DNA of 45,927 bases from positions 1 through 45,927 of the forward strand of contig JAJPEU010000017.1 in NCBI GenBank assembly GCA_021166685.1, read 5' to 3'. This stretch comes from Sulfurovum sp. (GTDB lineage: Bacteria > Campylobacterota > Campylobacteria > Campylobacterales > Sulfurovaceae). Both the position numbers and the translations under genes were made by a program. Under the pieces are notes generated by a model. The model was not told where the DNA came from, did no database searches, and saw nothing but the letters and a program-made list of their open reading frames with translations. Positions within the stretch are counted from its first letter, which is position 1; each line of letters starts with the position of its first letter. This document shows positions 7,316 through 16,042 of the stretch, piece after piece.

Positions 7316-8037
7316 TGCATAAACTGGAAGCCAAACATCTCTCAAAGACGATCAAGAAAACTAAAATTGTTCATGATATTTCTTTGGTGGTAAAAAGCAA
7401 AGAGATCGTAGGACTTCTGGGCCCTAACGGAGCGGGCAAAACCACCTCGTTTTATATGGTATGCGGCCTGACGGGCACAACCGGAGGAGAAGTTTTTTTA
7501 GACGGCCGCGATATCACAAAGCTCCCTCTCAGCAGCAGAGCCAAATTGGGCATAGGCTATCTTCCTCAAGAATCAAGCATCTTTAAGGACCTGACGGTCG
7601 AAGAAAATCTTCTTATCGCAGCCGAGGCGTTAAACCTGCCCAAAGAGACTATCGGGCCCCGAATAGAAAAATTGCTCGAAATTTTTAACATAGAACCTAT
7701 TCGCAATCGAGAAGGAATACGTCTAAGCGGCGGAGAGCGAAGAAGGGTTGAGATAGCAAGAGCATTGGTTGGCGAGCCGAAATTTTTATTGCTTGATGAG
7801 CCTTTCGCGGGAGTAGATCCTATCGCTGTTTTGGACATACAAAATATTATCAGACAGCTTGTTGAGCTGGATATGGGAATTTTGATTACCGATCATAATG
7901 TGCGTGAAACGTTGGGTATTTGTGACAGGGCTTACGTGATGCGAAGCGGAGAGATGCTCGCATCAGGAACCAGCGAAGAGATAGCTCACGATACAAACGT
8001 GCGCAAATATTATCTTGGAGAGCATTTTACATTTTGA
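7315..8037 (+). CDS. lptB: LPS export ABC transporter ATPase LptB
   Basis: 240 residues. It powers LptFG to extract lipopolysaccharide from the inner membrane and pass it to LptC-A-DE. Visible: Walker A GPNGAGKTT (about 37-45), Q-loop YLPQESSIF, signature RLSGGERRRVEIARAL, Walker B FLLLDEPFAGVDPIA, and switch His in ITDHNVRET. The FAGVDPI and NVRETL segments are typical of LptB rather than of other ABC ATPases. The rest of the Lpt system is not in the window. Its start overlaps tsaE and its end overlaps the next gene, so the three are translated together. Confidence 0.93.
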   Translation: MHKLEAKHLSKTIKKTKIVHDISLVVKSKEIVGLLGPNGAGKTTSFYMVCGLTGTTGGEVFLDGRDITKLPLSSRAKLGIGYLPQESSIFKDLTVEENLLIAAEALNLPKETIGPRIEKLLEIFNIEPIRNREGIRLSGGERRRVEIARALVGEPKFLLLDEPFAGVDPIAVLDIQNIIRQLVELDMGILITDHNVRETLGICDRAYVMRSGEMLASGTSEEIAHDTNVRKYYLGEHFTF

Positions 8038-8810
8038 TACACCAAAGTTTTGGCAGGGCCGCTACAGAAGAGCTTAAGCGGCTTTTAGACCGCGAAGTTG
8101 AAAACCGCAATCATAACGCCGAACTCTCCTATGCCAGACCGGATCCTCTTTTGATTGCTTCACGCTATAAGGATGAATCTATTGCTCTTGTTTGTGCCTT
8201 GTTTGCTTATGGAAATGCTCACAGTATCGTTGCATTTTTAGACAGTTTGGATTTTTCTTTGTTTCAAGAAGAGGAAGAAAAGATAAAATCAATGCTGACA
8301 AAACACTATTACCGTTTTCAAAAGAATGAAGATGTCACAGCTTTGTTTATAGCTTTGAAGCGTTTAAAAGAAGTGGATACGATAGAAAATCTTTTTTATG
8401 AGGGGTACAAAAAAGAGGAAAATATACTGGAGGGTTTATGGCGTTTTATCACTGTGCTAAAAGCCATTTATCCGCATAAAAGTTACGGATACGGTTTTCT
8501 CTCAGGCGATCTGCCCAAAACGTTAAACCAGGCAGGAGCCTACAAGCGCTATTTGATGTATCTGCGCTGGATGGTGCGAAAAGATGCACTCGATATGGGG
8601 TTGTGGAAAAAAATAGATAAAAAAGATTTACTGATTCCGTTGGATACGCATACCTTTCATGTGTCAAGGAAACTGGGCCTTCTAAAACGCAAAAGTTATG
8701 ACATGAAAGCGGTTTTAGAATTGACTGACACATTAAAAAAGTTTGACAGCAAAGATCCTGTCAAATATGATTTTGCACTTTATCGTCTGGGGCAGGAAAA
8801 AAGAGTGTAA
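8034..8810 (+). CDS. TIGR02757 (DUF2400) family protein
   Basis: 258 residues, starting at TTG 8034, which overlaps the TGA of lptB. Family marks: [12 protein letters not shown] near residue 34, [37 protein letters not shown] block (about 160-190), and [23 protein letters not shown]. The family shows a helix-hairpin-helix-like fold related to DNA glycosylases (the LDTH segment), but no activity is established that I know of. No membrane segments. It precedes atpB, which has its own promoter. Confidence 0.85.
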   Translation: MIHQSFGRAATEELKRLLDREVENRNHNAELSYARPDPLLIASRYKDESIALVCALFAYGNAHSIVAFLDSLDFSLFQEEEEKIKSMLTKHYYRFQKNEDVTALFIALKRLKEVDTIENLFYEGYKKEENILEGLWRFITVLKAIYPHKSYGYGFLSGDLPKTLNQAGAYKRYLMYLRWMVRKDALDMGLWKKIDKKDLLIPLDTHTFHVSRKLGLLKRKSYDMKAVLELTDTLKKFDSKDPVKYDFALYRLGQEKRV

Positions 8811-8828
8811 TTCTAAGCATAAAAAGTG

Positions 8829-8834
8829 TATAAT
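8829..8834 (+). promoter_or_regulatory. Putative -10 box of atpB
   Basis: GTGTATAATCCCCA, 32 bases before ATG 8866, closely matching the dapD box. No clear -35. Confidence 0.55.
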
Positions 8835-8865
8835 CCCCAAAATATTACACAAAAGAGGATGTTTT

Positions 8866-9585
8866 ATGGAAGGTGTATTTACCTATTTAGGTGCTATTTT
8901 TGGTCATGGCGATGCGATGATGGTTGCGCATTTGATTTTGGTCGCTATCATTGTACTGTTTATCGCAAAAATGGCAACAAAAAGTTTTAGAGCGGTACCT
9001 TCAGGTACGCAAAACGTGATGGAAGCCTATCTTGGCGGTGTGATTGCAATGGGGAAAGATGTAATCGGTGAAGAGCTGGCGAGAAAATATTTTCCTCTTG
9101 TAGCTGCGGTTGGACTTTTTGTTTTTATTTCGAACGTCATCGGTATTATTCCAGGGTTCGAAGCCCCAACTTCAAATATTAACGTAACATTGCCGTTGGC
9201 ACTGATGGTGTTTGTGTATTATAACTATGAAGGTATCAGAAAAAACGGCGTCGTACACTATTTTGCACACTTTGCCGGACCGGTAAAGATGCTTGCGCCT
9301 TTAATGTTCCCTATCGAAATCGTTTCTCACCTTTCTAGAATCATCTCGCTTTCGTTCAGGCTTTTTGGTAACATTAAAGGGGATGATCTTTTCTTATGGG
9401 TACTTTTGATGCTGGTGCCTTTTATTGCACCGCTTCCGGCTTATCTTTTGCTTACTTTCTCTGCATTGCTGCAAACATTTGTATTTATGATACTTATCTA
9501 CGTGTATCTTGCCGGGGCTGTTGCGATAGACGCAGAGCATGAAAAAGCACCTAATCCTGTTGCCGATACGATAGGCGCAGTATAA
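8866..9585 (+). CDS. atpB: F0F1 ATP synthase subunit a
   Basis: 239 residues with about five or six transmembrane segments. Subunit a forms the two proton half-channels next to the c-ring. The essential arginine is in [15 protein letters not shown] (about residue 166), and [19 protein letters not shown] is the conserved last helix. Start ATG 8866 has AAGAGGA upstream; the longer open frame from 8743 is read-through of the preceding gene. The other atp genes are not adjacent, which is normal for Campylobacterota. A small membrane protein gene follows closely. Confidence 0.95.
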   Translation: MEGVFTYLGAIFGHGDAMMVAHLILVAIIVLFIAKMATKSFRAVPSGTQNVMEAYLGGVIAMGKDVIGEELARKYFPLVAAVGLFVFISNVIGIIPGFEAPTSNINVTLPLALMVFVYYNYEGIRKNGVVHYFAHFAGPVKMLAPLMFPIEIVSHLSRIISLSFRLFGNIKGDDLFLWVLLMLVPFIAPLPAYLLLTFSALLQTFVFMILIYVYLAGAVAIDAEHEKAPNPVADTIGAV

Positions 9586-9607
9586 TTTTTCTTTGGTGCA
9601 TACACCC

Positions 9608-9883
9608 ATGAGACTGCAGACAACTAAGTTAAATTTTGTAGTCAATTTTTTTCTCGGGGTCGCATGGGCTTTTGTGCTCATCGGCGCCGTTACTTCTTTT
9701 CTGTCTTTTTATCAAATCAATTTAGTGCTTGCTGTCATGAGTTCTGTTATTGCAGTTTTGCCGGGCTTGCTGGCCGTTTTAATCCTAGAGCACTTTATCA
9801 CCGTTCAAGAGCAGTATGTTGAGTTGAAAAAACAGACAGATCTTCTTGAAAAATTACTTATTGCAAAAGAGCAAGACCGCTAA
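9608..9883 (+). CDS. Small two-TM membrane protein
   Basis: 91 residues from ATG 9608, with GTG 9596 or TTG 9593 as alternatives; none has a clear ribosome site. Two hydrophobic segments (FVVNFFLGVAWAFVLIGAV and LAVMSSVIAVLPGLLAVLIL) are followed by a charged predicted coiled coil (EQYVELKKQTDLLEKLLIAK). The protein lies 22 bases after atpB and 3 bases before the ThiE-like gene. It is tempting to link it to ATP synthase assembly, as AtpI-like proteins are small membrane proteins near atpB, but I see no AtpI signature. Function unknown. Confidence 0.65.
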   Translation: MRLQTTKLNFVVNFFLGVAWAFVLIGAVTSFLSFYQINLVLAVMSSVIAVLPGLLAVLILEHFITVQEQYVELKKQTDLLEKLLIAKEQDR

Positions 9884-9886
9884 GAG

Positions 9887-10426
9887 ATGCTTTTTTACGC
9901 AATCACCGATCCTTCCACTCTGGATTTTGAATTTTTACATAGGGATTTGGAACGTTTTGCCAAAAAAGCTTCTATGATTGTTTATAGAGATAAAAACTGT
10001 GTAGCGTATGCTGTTTATGCCAAAAAGTTTGTAGAAAACGCAAAGCGGTTTGGATTTGATAAAGTGTTGCTGCACGGTGATGCGGATTTGGCCAAATTCT
10101 ATGAAGCGGACGGTGTGCACCTAAGAAGCGATCAGTGTGATCAGATCAAAAAAGCCAAGGCAGCCGGCCTTTTTGTTGTAGTAAGCACCCATTCGCTCAA
10201 AGAAGCAAAACAGGCTGAAGCGCTCGGCGCGGATATGGTGACGTTTAGCCCCATTTTTGATACTCCAAACAAAGGAGAGCCGGTCGGCTTAGCTATGCTT
10301 AAAGCGGTTGCTTCAGCCCTGTCGATACCGGTAATAGCGTTGGGAGGCATCATAACGCAGGAGCAGGCGGTGGCCTGCAAAGAGGCCGGAGCTGAAGGGA
10401 TTGCCTCCATCCGGTATTTTGGCTGA
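9887..10426 (+). CDS. ThiE/TenI-family protein (thiamine phosphate synthase-like)
   Basis: 179 residues, somewhat shorter than typical ThiE (about 210). A TIM-barrel phosphate-binding fold with the family segments LLHGDADLAKFYEADGVHLR (about 62-81), VVSTHSLKEAKQAEALGADM, VTFSPIFDTPNKG (about 118-130), IPVIALGGI and GAEGIASIRYF. ThiE couples the pyrimidine and thiazole halves of thiamine; TenI relatives aromatise the thiazole. The N-terminal region lacks the RxK pyrophosphate motif of classical ThiE in clear form (MIVYRDKN is the equivalent), so which activity applies is open. No thi genes are near. It converges on the DUF445 gene, 9 bases away. Confidence 0.8.
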   Translation: MLFYAITDPSTLDFEFLHRDLERFAKKASMIVYRDKNCVAYAVYAKKFVENAKRFGFDKVLLHGDADLAKFYEADGVHLRSDQCDQIKKAKAAGLFVVVSTHSLKEAKQAEALGADMVTFSPIFDTPNKGEPVGLAMLKAVASALSIPVIALGGIITQEQAVACKEAGAEGIASIRYFG

Positions 10427-10435
10427 TATAAAAAT

Positions 10436-11146
10436 CTAGAGAATTAAAGAGGAGGCCACTCCGATCAGGCCCCCAAAAACTCCGCCCCAAATCACCAGCC
10501 ACCCCAAATGTTCTCCGATCAGCTCCCGCACCAGCTCTTTGACCATTTTAGGAGTAAGCTCATCAAGTCTTTGTGTGACGATCTGCTCAATGGAAACCAT
10601 AAGGTCGCTGCTCAAAGAAGAGTGCCGCAGATGATGTTCCAGTTGCGCTTTGAACATTTTTGAGCCTACAATGGCCGTGACAGCATTTTTAAGTTTTTCT
10701 GCGAAAGGTTCCCTGAGGGAATCCAGGGCATTTTGTCCGCCAAGCATGGAAACCATTCCCCCAAATTTTGACTCCATCACTGTCAAGGAGAGCGCATCAA
10801 AAGCCGGAGTAAAATCCGTGGAGCCGATAAGGGGAGCAAGATCTATTTTTTGATCTTCATGCTGAAAAAAAGCCTCTATCTTTTCTTTGGCGAAAAACTG
10901 GGTCATAACCATCGCCCGGATCGCTTTTTTAAACGTTTCAAAGTTTTTTTCAATGACTCCGGAGCCATACAATCCAGGGATTTTTTCAAAAAGCATATGA
11001 ATGGCAATTTGGTTGGTGAGCGCTCCCGAAAGGGCAAACAGTCCTGCATAAAGCAAAGGGGAGTGGTACGCGGACGGTACCGCATAAGAAAGCCCGATGC
11101 ACAAGAGTGCAGAAAGATTTGTAAGTGCAGGTTTTGAAAAGAACAA
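10436..11146 (-). CDS. DUF445 (YheB-like) membrane protein
   Basis: 236 residues. An N-terminal pair of membrane segments includes the DUF445 signature GALTNQIAIHMLFEKIPGLYGSGVI (given here in part; about residues 41-66), and a C-terminal membrane segment (LVIWGGVFGGLIGVASSLI). The middle is helical and charged. Start is TTG 11146, with AAGGAG 5 bases upstream. Function of the family is unknown. It is divergent from gatB, which starts 113 bases away. Confidence 0.83.
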   Translation of the reverse strand: MFFSKPALTNLSALLCIGLSYAVPSAYHSPLLYAGLFALSGALTNQIAIHMLFEKIPGLYGSGVIEKNFETFKKAIRAMVMTQFFAKEKIEAFFQHEDQKIDLAPLIGSTDFTPAFDALSLTVMESKFGGMVSMLGGQNALDSLREPFAEKLKNAVTAIVGSKMFKAQLEHHLRHSSLSSDLMVSIEQIVTQRLDELTPKMVKELVRELIGEHLGWLVIWGGVFGGLIGVASSLIL

Positions 11147-11212
11147 TGCAGCTCCTTTTTTTAATGCAATCGTATCAAAAAAAGTTTCATCTGCCCTAAA
11201 TAAGCAAAAGGG

Positions 11213-11218
11213 TATAAT
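11213..11218 (+). promoter_or_regulatory. Putative -10 box of gatB
   Basis: GGGTATAATGCATTC, 41 bases before the gatB ATG, in the region shared with the divergent DUF445 gene. Confidence 0.5.
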
Positions 11219-11259
11219 GCATTCATTATTATTTTGTCATTTTTTAAAGGAAAATACTT

Positions 11260-12690
11260 ATGTTTGAAACCGTTATCGGTCTTGAAGTCCATGTCCAGCT
11301 TAACACTAAAACAAAGATCTTTTGCTCTTGTCCTACTTCTTTTGCAGCACACCAAAATGAAAATACCTGCCCTACCTGTCTGGCCTTGCCGGGTGCTTTG
11401 CCTGTACTCAACCTTGAGGCAGTCAAGAAAGCAATGAATTTTGGGTATGCGATTAATGCAAAGGTCAACCAAAAATCAATTTTTAACCGCAAAAGTTATT
11501 TTTATCCGGACAGTCCTATGGCATATCAAATCAGCCAATTTGATATTCCTATCGTCGGAGAAGGGTCGTTATGTATCGATTTTGATGATGGGACAACCAA
11601 GGAGATAGGAATTACCCGTGCACACCTTGAAGCGGATGCGGGAAAAAACATGCATGAGGGAAATATCTCCAAAGTTGATCTTAACCGTGCAGGAACCCCT
11701 TTGCTCGAGATTGTTTCCGAGCCCGACATGAGGTCAGCGGATGAGGCGGTGCGCTATCTGAAAAAATTACACTCCATTGTCCGCTATCTTGACATCAGCG
11801 ATGCCAATATGCAGGAAGGATCGTTCAGATGCGATGTGAATGTCTCTATCCGCCCCAAAGGGCAAAAAGAGTTTGGAACAAGAGTGGAGATAAAAAATAT
11901 CAACTCTTTTAGATTTGTGGCTGCTGCGATTGCGTATGAAGTGCAAAGACAGATTGAGGCATACGAAGACGGCGTGTATGGCCAAGAGGTTTGCCAGGAA
12001 ACAAGACTGTGGAATGTGGCCGAGGGGGTAACGAAGTCTATGAGGGGCAAGGAAGAGAGTGCAGATTACCGTTATTTTCCCGATCCGGATCTTCGCCCCG
12101 TCATCGTCACTGAAGCGATGATGGAAGAGGCAAAAATTATTCCTGAGCTTCCTGACGCGAAGGTAAAACGCTATATTGAAGAGCTTGGTATAAAAAAAGA
12201 AGATGCGCTTGTAATCACAGCAGCCAAAGAGATGGCGTACTATTTTGAAGAGATGCTTGCACACGGCGCTATTGCAAAATCAGCGGTGACGTGGCTTACG
12301 TCAGAACTGTTGGGACGGCTCAATAAAGCAGGTATTTCGATCGAAAATTCCCCTGTGGATGCAAAAACACTCGGCTGCCTTGTCTCTAAAATAGAAGACG
12401 ATACGATTTCCGGCAAAGGAGCCAAAGACGTGCTTGATTATATGATGGAAAATGAAAGCAAAGATATCGATGCCATTATTGATCAGCTGGGACTTATGCA
12501 GGTGAGTGATGATGGTGCAATTTTAGCCATTATCGATGAAATACTTGCGAACAATCAGGATAAGGTCGCCGAGTATAGATCGGGAAAAGACAAACTGTTT
12601 GGATTTTTTGTAGGACAAACGATGAAAGCCAGCAAAGGGTCTGCAAATCCGGGAAAGGTTAATGAACTGCTTAAACAAAAATTAGATTAA
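11260..12690 (+). CDS. gatB: Asp-tRNA(Asn)/Glu-tRNA(Gln) amidotransferase subunit B
   Basis: 476 residues, full length. In the GatCAB complex this subunit activates the misacylated Glu-tRNA(Gln) or Asp-tRNA(Asn) before amidation. The opening [20 protein letters not shown] is diagnostic. Zinc cysteines FCSC and CPTC (about residues 22-44), the [17 protein letters not shown] block and [15 protein letters not shown] are conserved. The C-terminal YqeY-like tail domain that holds tRNA is present and ends in [12 protein letters not shown]. gatA and gatC are not in the window, which is common in this group. The K+ channel gene starts 22 bases later. Confidence 0.95.
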   Translation: MFETVIGLEVHVQLNTKTKIFCSCPTSFAAHQNENTCPTCLALPGALPVLNLEAVKKAMNFGYAINAKVNQKSIFNRKSYFYPDSPMAYQISQFDIPIVGEGSLCIDFDDGTTKEIGITRAHLEADAGKNMHEGNISKVDLNRAGTPLLEIVSEPDMRSADEAVRYLKKLHSIVRYLDISDANMQEGSFRCDVNVSIRPKGQKEFGTRVEIKNINSFRFVAAAIAYEVQRQIEAYEDGVYGQEVCQETRLWNVAEGVTKSMRGKEESADYRYFPDPDLRPVIVTEAMMEEAKIIPELPDAKVKRYIEELGIKKEDALVITAAKEMAYYFEEMLAHGAIAKSAVTWLTSELLGRLNKAGISIENSPVDAKTLGCLVSKIEDDTISGKGAKDVLDYMMENESKDIDAIIDQLGLMQVSDDGAILAIIDEILANNQDKVAEYRSGKDKLFGFFVGQTMKASKGSANPGKVNELLKQKLD

Positions 12691-12712
12691 TTTAGACAAA
12701 AGGAACAAAAAG

Positions 12713-14257
12713 ATGAACCGGTTTATATTGAAAATTACACTGGCTCTTTCTCGTTCCAAAAGATATAAAACGGTTAAATCTCTTGTTTGGGAAATGTTGA
12801 ATAACCCCTTGAATCCATATAAAAAATATGTAGATTTAAGCATCATTTTTTTTATTCTTACTTCCGTGCTTATCCTTATCTATGAGGTGAAACATCCTGC
12901 ACCCAAATGGATTGAGTATTATGATATTTACCTTGTTTCGGCCATTTTTCTTATCGAATATCTTTTGCGTGTGTGGGTTCATAATGATATAAGCCCTATA
13001 GTGATTGAGGAGCACAAGCAATCGGAATTTCTTGGACGCGAATTTCGGGGAAAAGAAGCACTGATGAAAGGATTAAGGAAAAAGATAGACTATATGCTGA
13101 CTCCTTCTGCCATGATCGATCTTTTGGCTGTATTTCCTGCCTACAGACCTTTGAGAATATTACGTATTTTTGTGCTTTTTCGGGTATTTAAACTGCTTCG
13201 TTATGCCAAAAGCATTAACCAATTTACGCAAGTGCTTTCAAGCAAACGTTTTGAACTGTTAACTCTTTTGTTTCTTCTTGTTTTTGTCGTAATGACAGCA
13301 GGTGTAGCTCTTTATGTTATCGAAGAGCAGATCAATCCCCACATTGACTCGCTTTTTGATGCCATCTATTGGGCTTTGGTGACGATTTCCACGGTGGGGT
13401 ATGGAGATATCTCTCCTGTAACCGATGCAGGAAGAACCATTTCCATGGTCATTATCATCAGCGGAATCGCGATGATCTCCTTTGCTACGTCGGTCATTGT
13501 TTCTGCTTTTTCGGAAAGACTCGTTGAGCTCAAAGAGGTCCGTATTATTGAAAAAATCAATAAAAATAAAGAATTTCTTATCATCTGCGGATATGGTCAG
13601 ATGACCAAAATGTTTTTTGCTCAAAATGATCATCGAATAAAAAATTATGTTATTCTTGAAATCGATCCTCTTAAAGTTCATCAAGCGCAAAAAGACGGTT
13701 TTGATGTGATACAGGAAGATGCAAGCCGGTATGAAACTCTGAGTAAATTCAATGCGGCACATGCCAAGATAACACTTCTTTGCCTTACCCGAAACGATGT
13801 TGAAAATATTTATATCACACTGAACGCCAAGAGTGTTTCTTCGAAAATTGATGTTGTTGCCAGGGCAAGCGGCCGGGAGATGATTAAAAAATTTGAGCGC
13901 GCGGGTGCGGATCATATACTGCTTCCCAGCGAAGTGGCAGACACCATGATACGCACCGCAATTTCTCATCCTACTATGTATAAAGCAGTACATGCTATTT
14001 TGGCAGGAAAAGGTATTGCGCGTATTGATGAAATAAGTGTTGTCGAACATGACGCGATTTGCAAAAAACGTGTCGGTCAAATAGATTTTAAAGCCTTTAA
14101 GCTTCTTTTTATCGGTATTTATAGGGGGAAAGATTATCCTTTTATCTTTATTCCTTCCTCAAATGAGGTTTTCCAGGATGGAGATGTGCTGCTGGTGATG
14201 GGTTTGGAAATGAGTATCGAGTATTTTAAAGATATGTATCAAGGGAATTTAAGATGA
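12713..14257 (+). CDS. Voltage-gated-type K+ channel with RCK (TrkA-N) domain
   Basis: 514 residues. About six membrane segments, with an S4-like helix rich in arginine (RPLRILRIFVLFRVFKLLRY, about 145-164) and the K+ selectivity filter TVGYGD at residues 227-232. From about 285 a cytosolic RCK domain begins (EFLIICGYGQMTKMFF). The third glycine of the nucleotide-binding loop is replaced (GYGQMT, not GxGxxG), so ligand binding may differ. TrkA-C-like segment at the end (RVGQIDFKAFKLLFIGIYRG). It resembles the Kch-type channels of this phylum. The last four bases overlap the start of the second RCK gene, which indicates a two-protein system. Confidence 0.9.
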   Translation: MNRFILKITLALSRSKRYKTVKSLVWEMLNNPLNPYKKYVDLSIIFFILTSVLILIYEVKHPAPKWIEYYDIYLVSAIFLIEYLLRVWVHNDISPIVIEEHKQSEFLGREFRGKEALMKGLRKKIDYMLTPSAMIDLLAVFPAYRPLRILRIFVLFRVFKLLRYAKSINQFTQVLSSKRFELLTLLFLLVFVVMTAGVALYVIEEQINPHIDSLFDAIYWALVTISTVGYGDISPVTDAGRTISMVIIISGIAMISFATSVIVSAFSERLVELKEVRIIEKINKNKEFLIICGYGQMTKMFFAQNDHRIKNYVILEIDPLKVHQAQKDGFDVIQEDASRYETLSKFNAAHAKITLLCLTRNDVENIYITLNAKSVSSKIDVVARASGREMIKKFERAGADHILLPSEVADTMIRTAISHPTMYKAVHAILAGKGIARIDEISVVEHDAICKKRVGQIDFKAFKLLFIGIYRGKDYPFIFIPSSNEVFQDGDVLLVMGLEMSIEYFKDMYQGNLR

Positions 14258-14961
14258 CAAACTCAAGAGTTTTTTTATTTGGTTATGGCAATCATGGAAA
14301 ACCTATCGGCAAAGGATTGAGTGAAGACGGTTTTTACGTTGTAATTGCAGAAGCTGATGAAAAAAATCAACAGCAGGCCATAGAAAATGGATTTGAGGAT
14401 ACGCATCTGATTGATGTGACGAACGATGAACAGCTGATGAACCTTGATATTAAGCCCGAAGATCAGCTTGTCTGCGTGATGGACGATGAGCACCTTAATG
14501 TGTTTTTGACACTTTCGCTTCGCTCACTGTTTGAATCGTGTATTATTTTATCTATTTCAGATTCGATTCACACGACGCAAAAACTTAAAATGGCAGGCGC
14601 TGATAAAGTGATTGATCTCTACGAGGTAAGTGCCAACCGCATCCATAATATTCTCAAAAGGCCTGTTACAACCAAGCTTCTTGAAGGGTTTGTGGGCGAT
14701 AAGCATGAAATTAGTTTTAAAGAGATTGTGATTCCGGAAAATTCTTTTTTGGGAGGCGTAATGTCTGATGAGTATACTTTTGAACAGCATGGGGTGCTTT
14801 TGGTGGGAATGATCGATCAGGAAGCCGGAGACAGTTTTGTCTTTGTGACAACAGGAGTCAATCATAAATTGGATAGCGGAGATACGATAGTTTGCATAGG
14901 CAGGGAAGAAGAGTTGAATGCTTTTGAAAATTTGATAATCCAAACAAAAGAGAGAGGATAA
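14254..14961 (+). CDS. Stand-alone RCK protein (TrkA-N plus TrkA-C)
   Basis: 235 residues without membrane segments. An N-terminal Rossmann domain has an intact GxGxxG loop (FLFGYGNHGKPIGKGL, residues 8-23) and an acidic residue ending strand 2 (VVIAEADE). TrkA-C starts near residue 150 (FKEIVIPENSFLGGVM) and ends with LDSGDTIVCIGREEEL. Start ATG 14254 overlaps the channel stop (ATGA), so the two products are probably made in balance. Most likely role: an extra gating-ring subunit for the upstream channel, since RCK rings need eight domains per tetramer. gpsA follows 3 bases downstream. Confidence 0.87.
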   Translation: MTNSRVFLFGYGNHGKPIGKGLSEDGFYVVIAEADEKNQQQAIENGFEDTHLIDVTNDEQLMNLDIKPEDQLVCVMDDEHLNVFLTLSLRSLFESCIILSISDSIHTTQKLKMAGADKVIDLYEVSANRIHNILKRPVTTKLLEGFVGDKHEISFKEIVIPENSFLGGVMSDEYTFEQHGVLLVGMIDQEAGDSFVFVTTGVNHKLDSGDTIVCIGREEELNAFENLIIQTKERG

Positions 14962-14964
14962 GCT

Positions 14965-15852
14965 ATGAAGATTGCCATTATCGGTGCAGGCAAATGGGGA
15001 CAGGCGCTTTATCATGCCTACAGCCAAAACAATGATGCGGTCATCTCTTCTCGTACACCCAGAGAGATAGAGCGTTTCGTTTCAACAGATGAAGCTCTGA
15101 GCAGAGAATATCTTGTCATGGCTATACCCGCACAAAATGTGCGCAGCTGGATGCAGGAACACTTCAAAGACAAAGGGCAGAAGATTTTGGTTGCCGCCAA
15201 AGGAATAGAGACGGCCACGGGAGCTTTTTTGAATGAGATTTATTCGGAGTTTGTCTCCCCTGACAGATTGGCTTTTATCTCAGGACCCTCTTTTGCAAGC
15301 GAAGTGAAAGAGTCGTTGCCCACAGCGCTGATTATCAGTTCGACCAATTTGGAACTTGCAAAAATCTATGCCGATGCATTGCCGGATTTTATCAAGGGTT
15401 ATATCAGCGATGACGTGGTAGGTGCAGAAGTTGCAGGCGCCTACAAGAATGTAATTGCCATTGCAGGAGGCGTTTGCGACGGGTTGGGGCTTGGAAATAA
15501 TGCCAGAGCTGCACTTATCTCAAGAGGGCTGGTGGAGATGACGAGATTTGGTTTATTTTTTGGTGCAAAAAGCGAAACTTTTCTTTCTTTGGGGGGTGCG
15601 GGAGATCTTTTCTTGACCGCCAGTTCCACACTCTCACGTAATTATAGGGTAGGACTGGGACTGGCTGCCAAAAAAAGCATGGATGTGATACTTCGGGAGC
15701 TGGGAGAGGTTGCAGAGGGTGTGCCAACGGCCAAAGCGCTGCACAAGATAGCCCAAGAAAAGCATATCTATTTACCTATCGCTGCTGAAGTTTATGCGAT
15801 GATAGAAGAAAACAAAGACCCCATGCAGAGCGTAAAGGATCTGCTGCGTTAA
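14965..15852 (+). CDS. gpsA: NAD(P)-dependent glycerol-3-phosphate dehydrogenase
   Basis: 295 residues, slightly shorter than the E. coli enzyme. It reduces dihydroxyacetone phosphate to sn-glycerol 3-phosphate for phospholipid synthesis. N-terminal GAGKWGQAL (residues 7-15) is the dinucleotide loop; VAAKGIE, SGPSFASEV, the catalytic lysine region AGAYKNVIAIAGG and GLGLGNNARAALISRG are all conserved, as is AEGVPTAKAL. It follows the RCK gene by 3 bases with AGAGAGG upstream, so the channel module and gpsA share an operon. The 190 bases after it contain weak hairpins but no gene. Confidence 0.95.
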   Translation: MKIAIIGAGKWGQALYHAYSQNNDAVISSRTPREIERFVSTDEALSREYLVMAIPAQNVRSWMQEHFKDKGQKILVAAKGIETATGAFLNEIYSEFVSPDRLAFISGPSFASEVKESLPTALIISSTNLELAKIYADALPDFIKGYISDDVVGAEVAGAYKNVIAIAGGVCDGLGLGNNARAALISRGLVEMTRFGLFFGAKSETFLSLGGAGDLFLTASSTLSRNYRVGLGLAAKKSMDVILRELGEVAEGVPTAKALHKIAQEKHIYLPIAAEVYAMIEENKDPMQSVKDLLR

Positions 15853-16042
15853 GAAATTTGGATTTTGCTCTATTTTTCTAAATTCAATTCAGGATTAAAA
15901 TGACAGAATTTTCATTAGTGAGGACGTGAGTCGGAATCGAGTGTATGCCCTAATCAGAGGGTTTAATTGTAAAATTTTAGATAAAGACGCAAAGGCTTTA
16001 TGTTAGTTTCTTTTTGATAAAATGTAAAACGGAGATCAAAAA

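Noticed and set aside
13259..14080. Minus-strand open frame of 273 codons under the K+ channel gene
   Set aside because: The plus-strand channel with its filter motif and RCK domain accounts for the sequence.
15980..16010. GACGCAAAGG, as in the core of c-di-GMP-I riboswitches
   Set aside because: The partner segments of that riboswitch (the GGGCAAACC-like part and the receptor helix) are absent.
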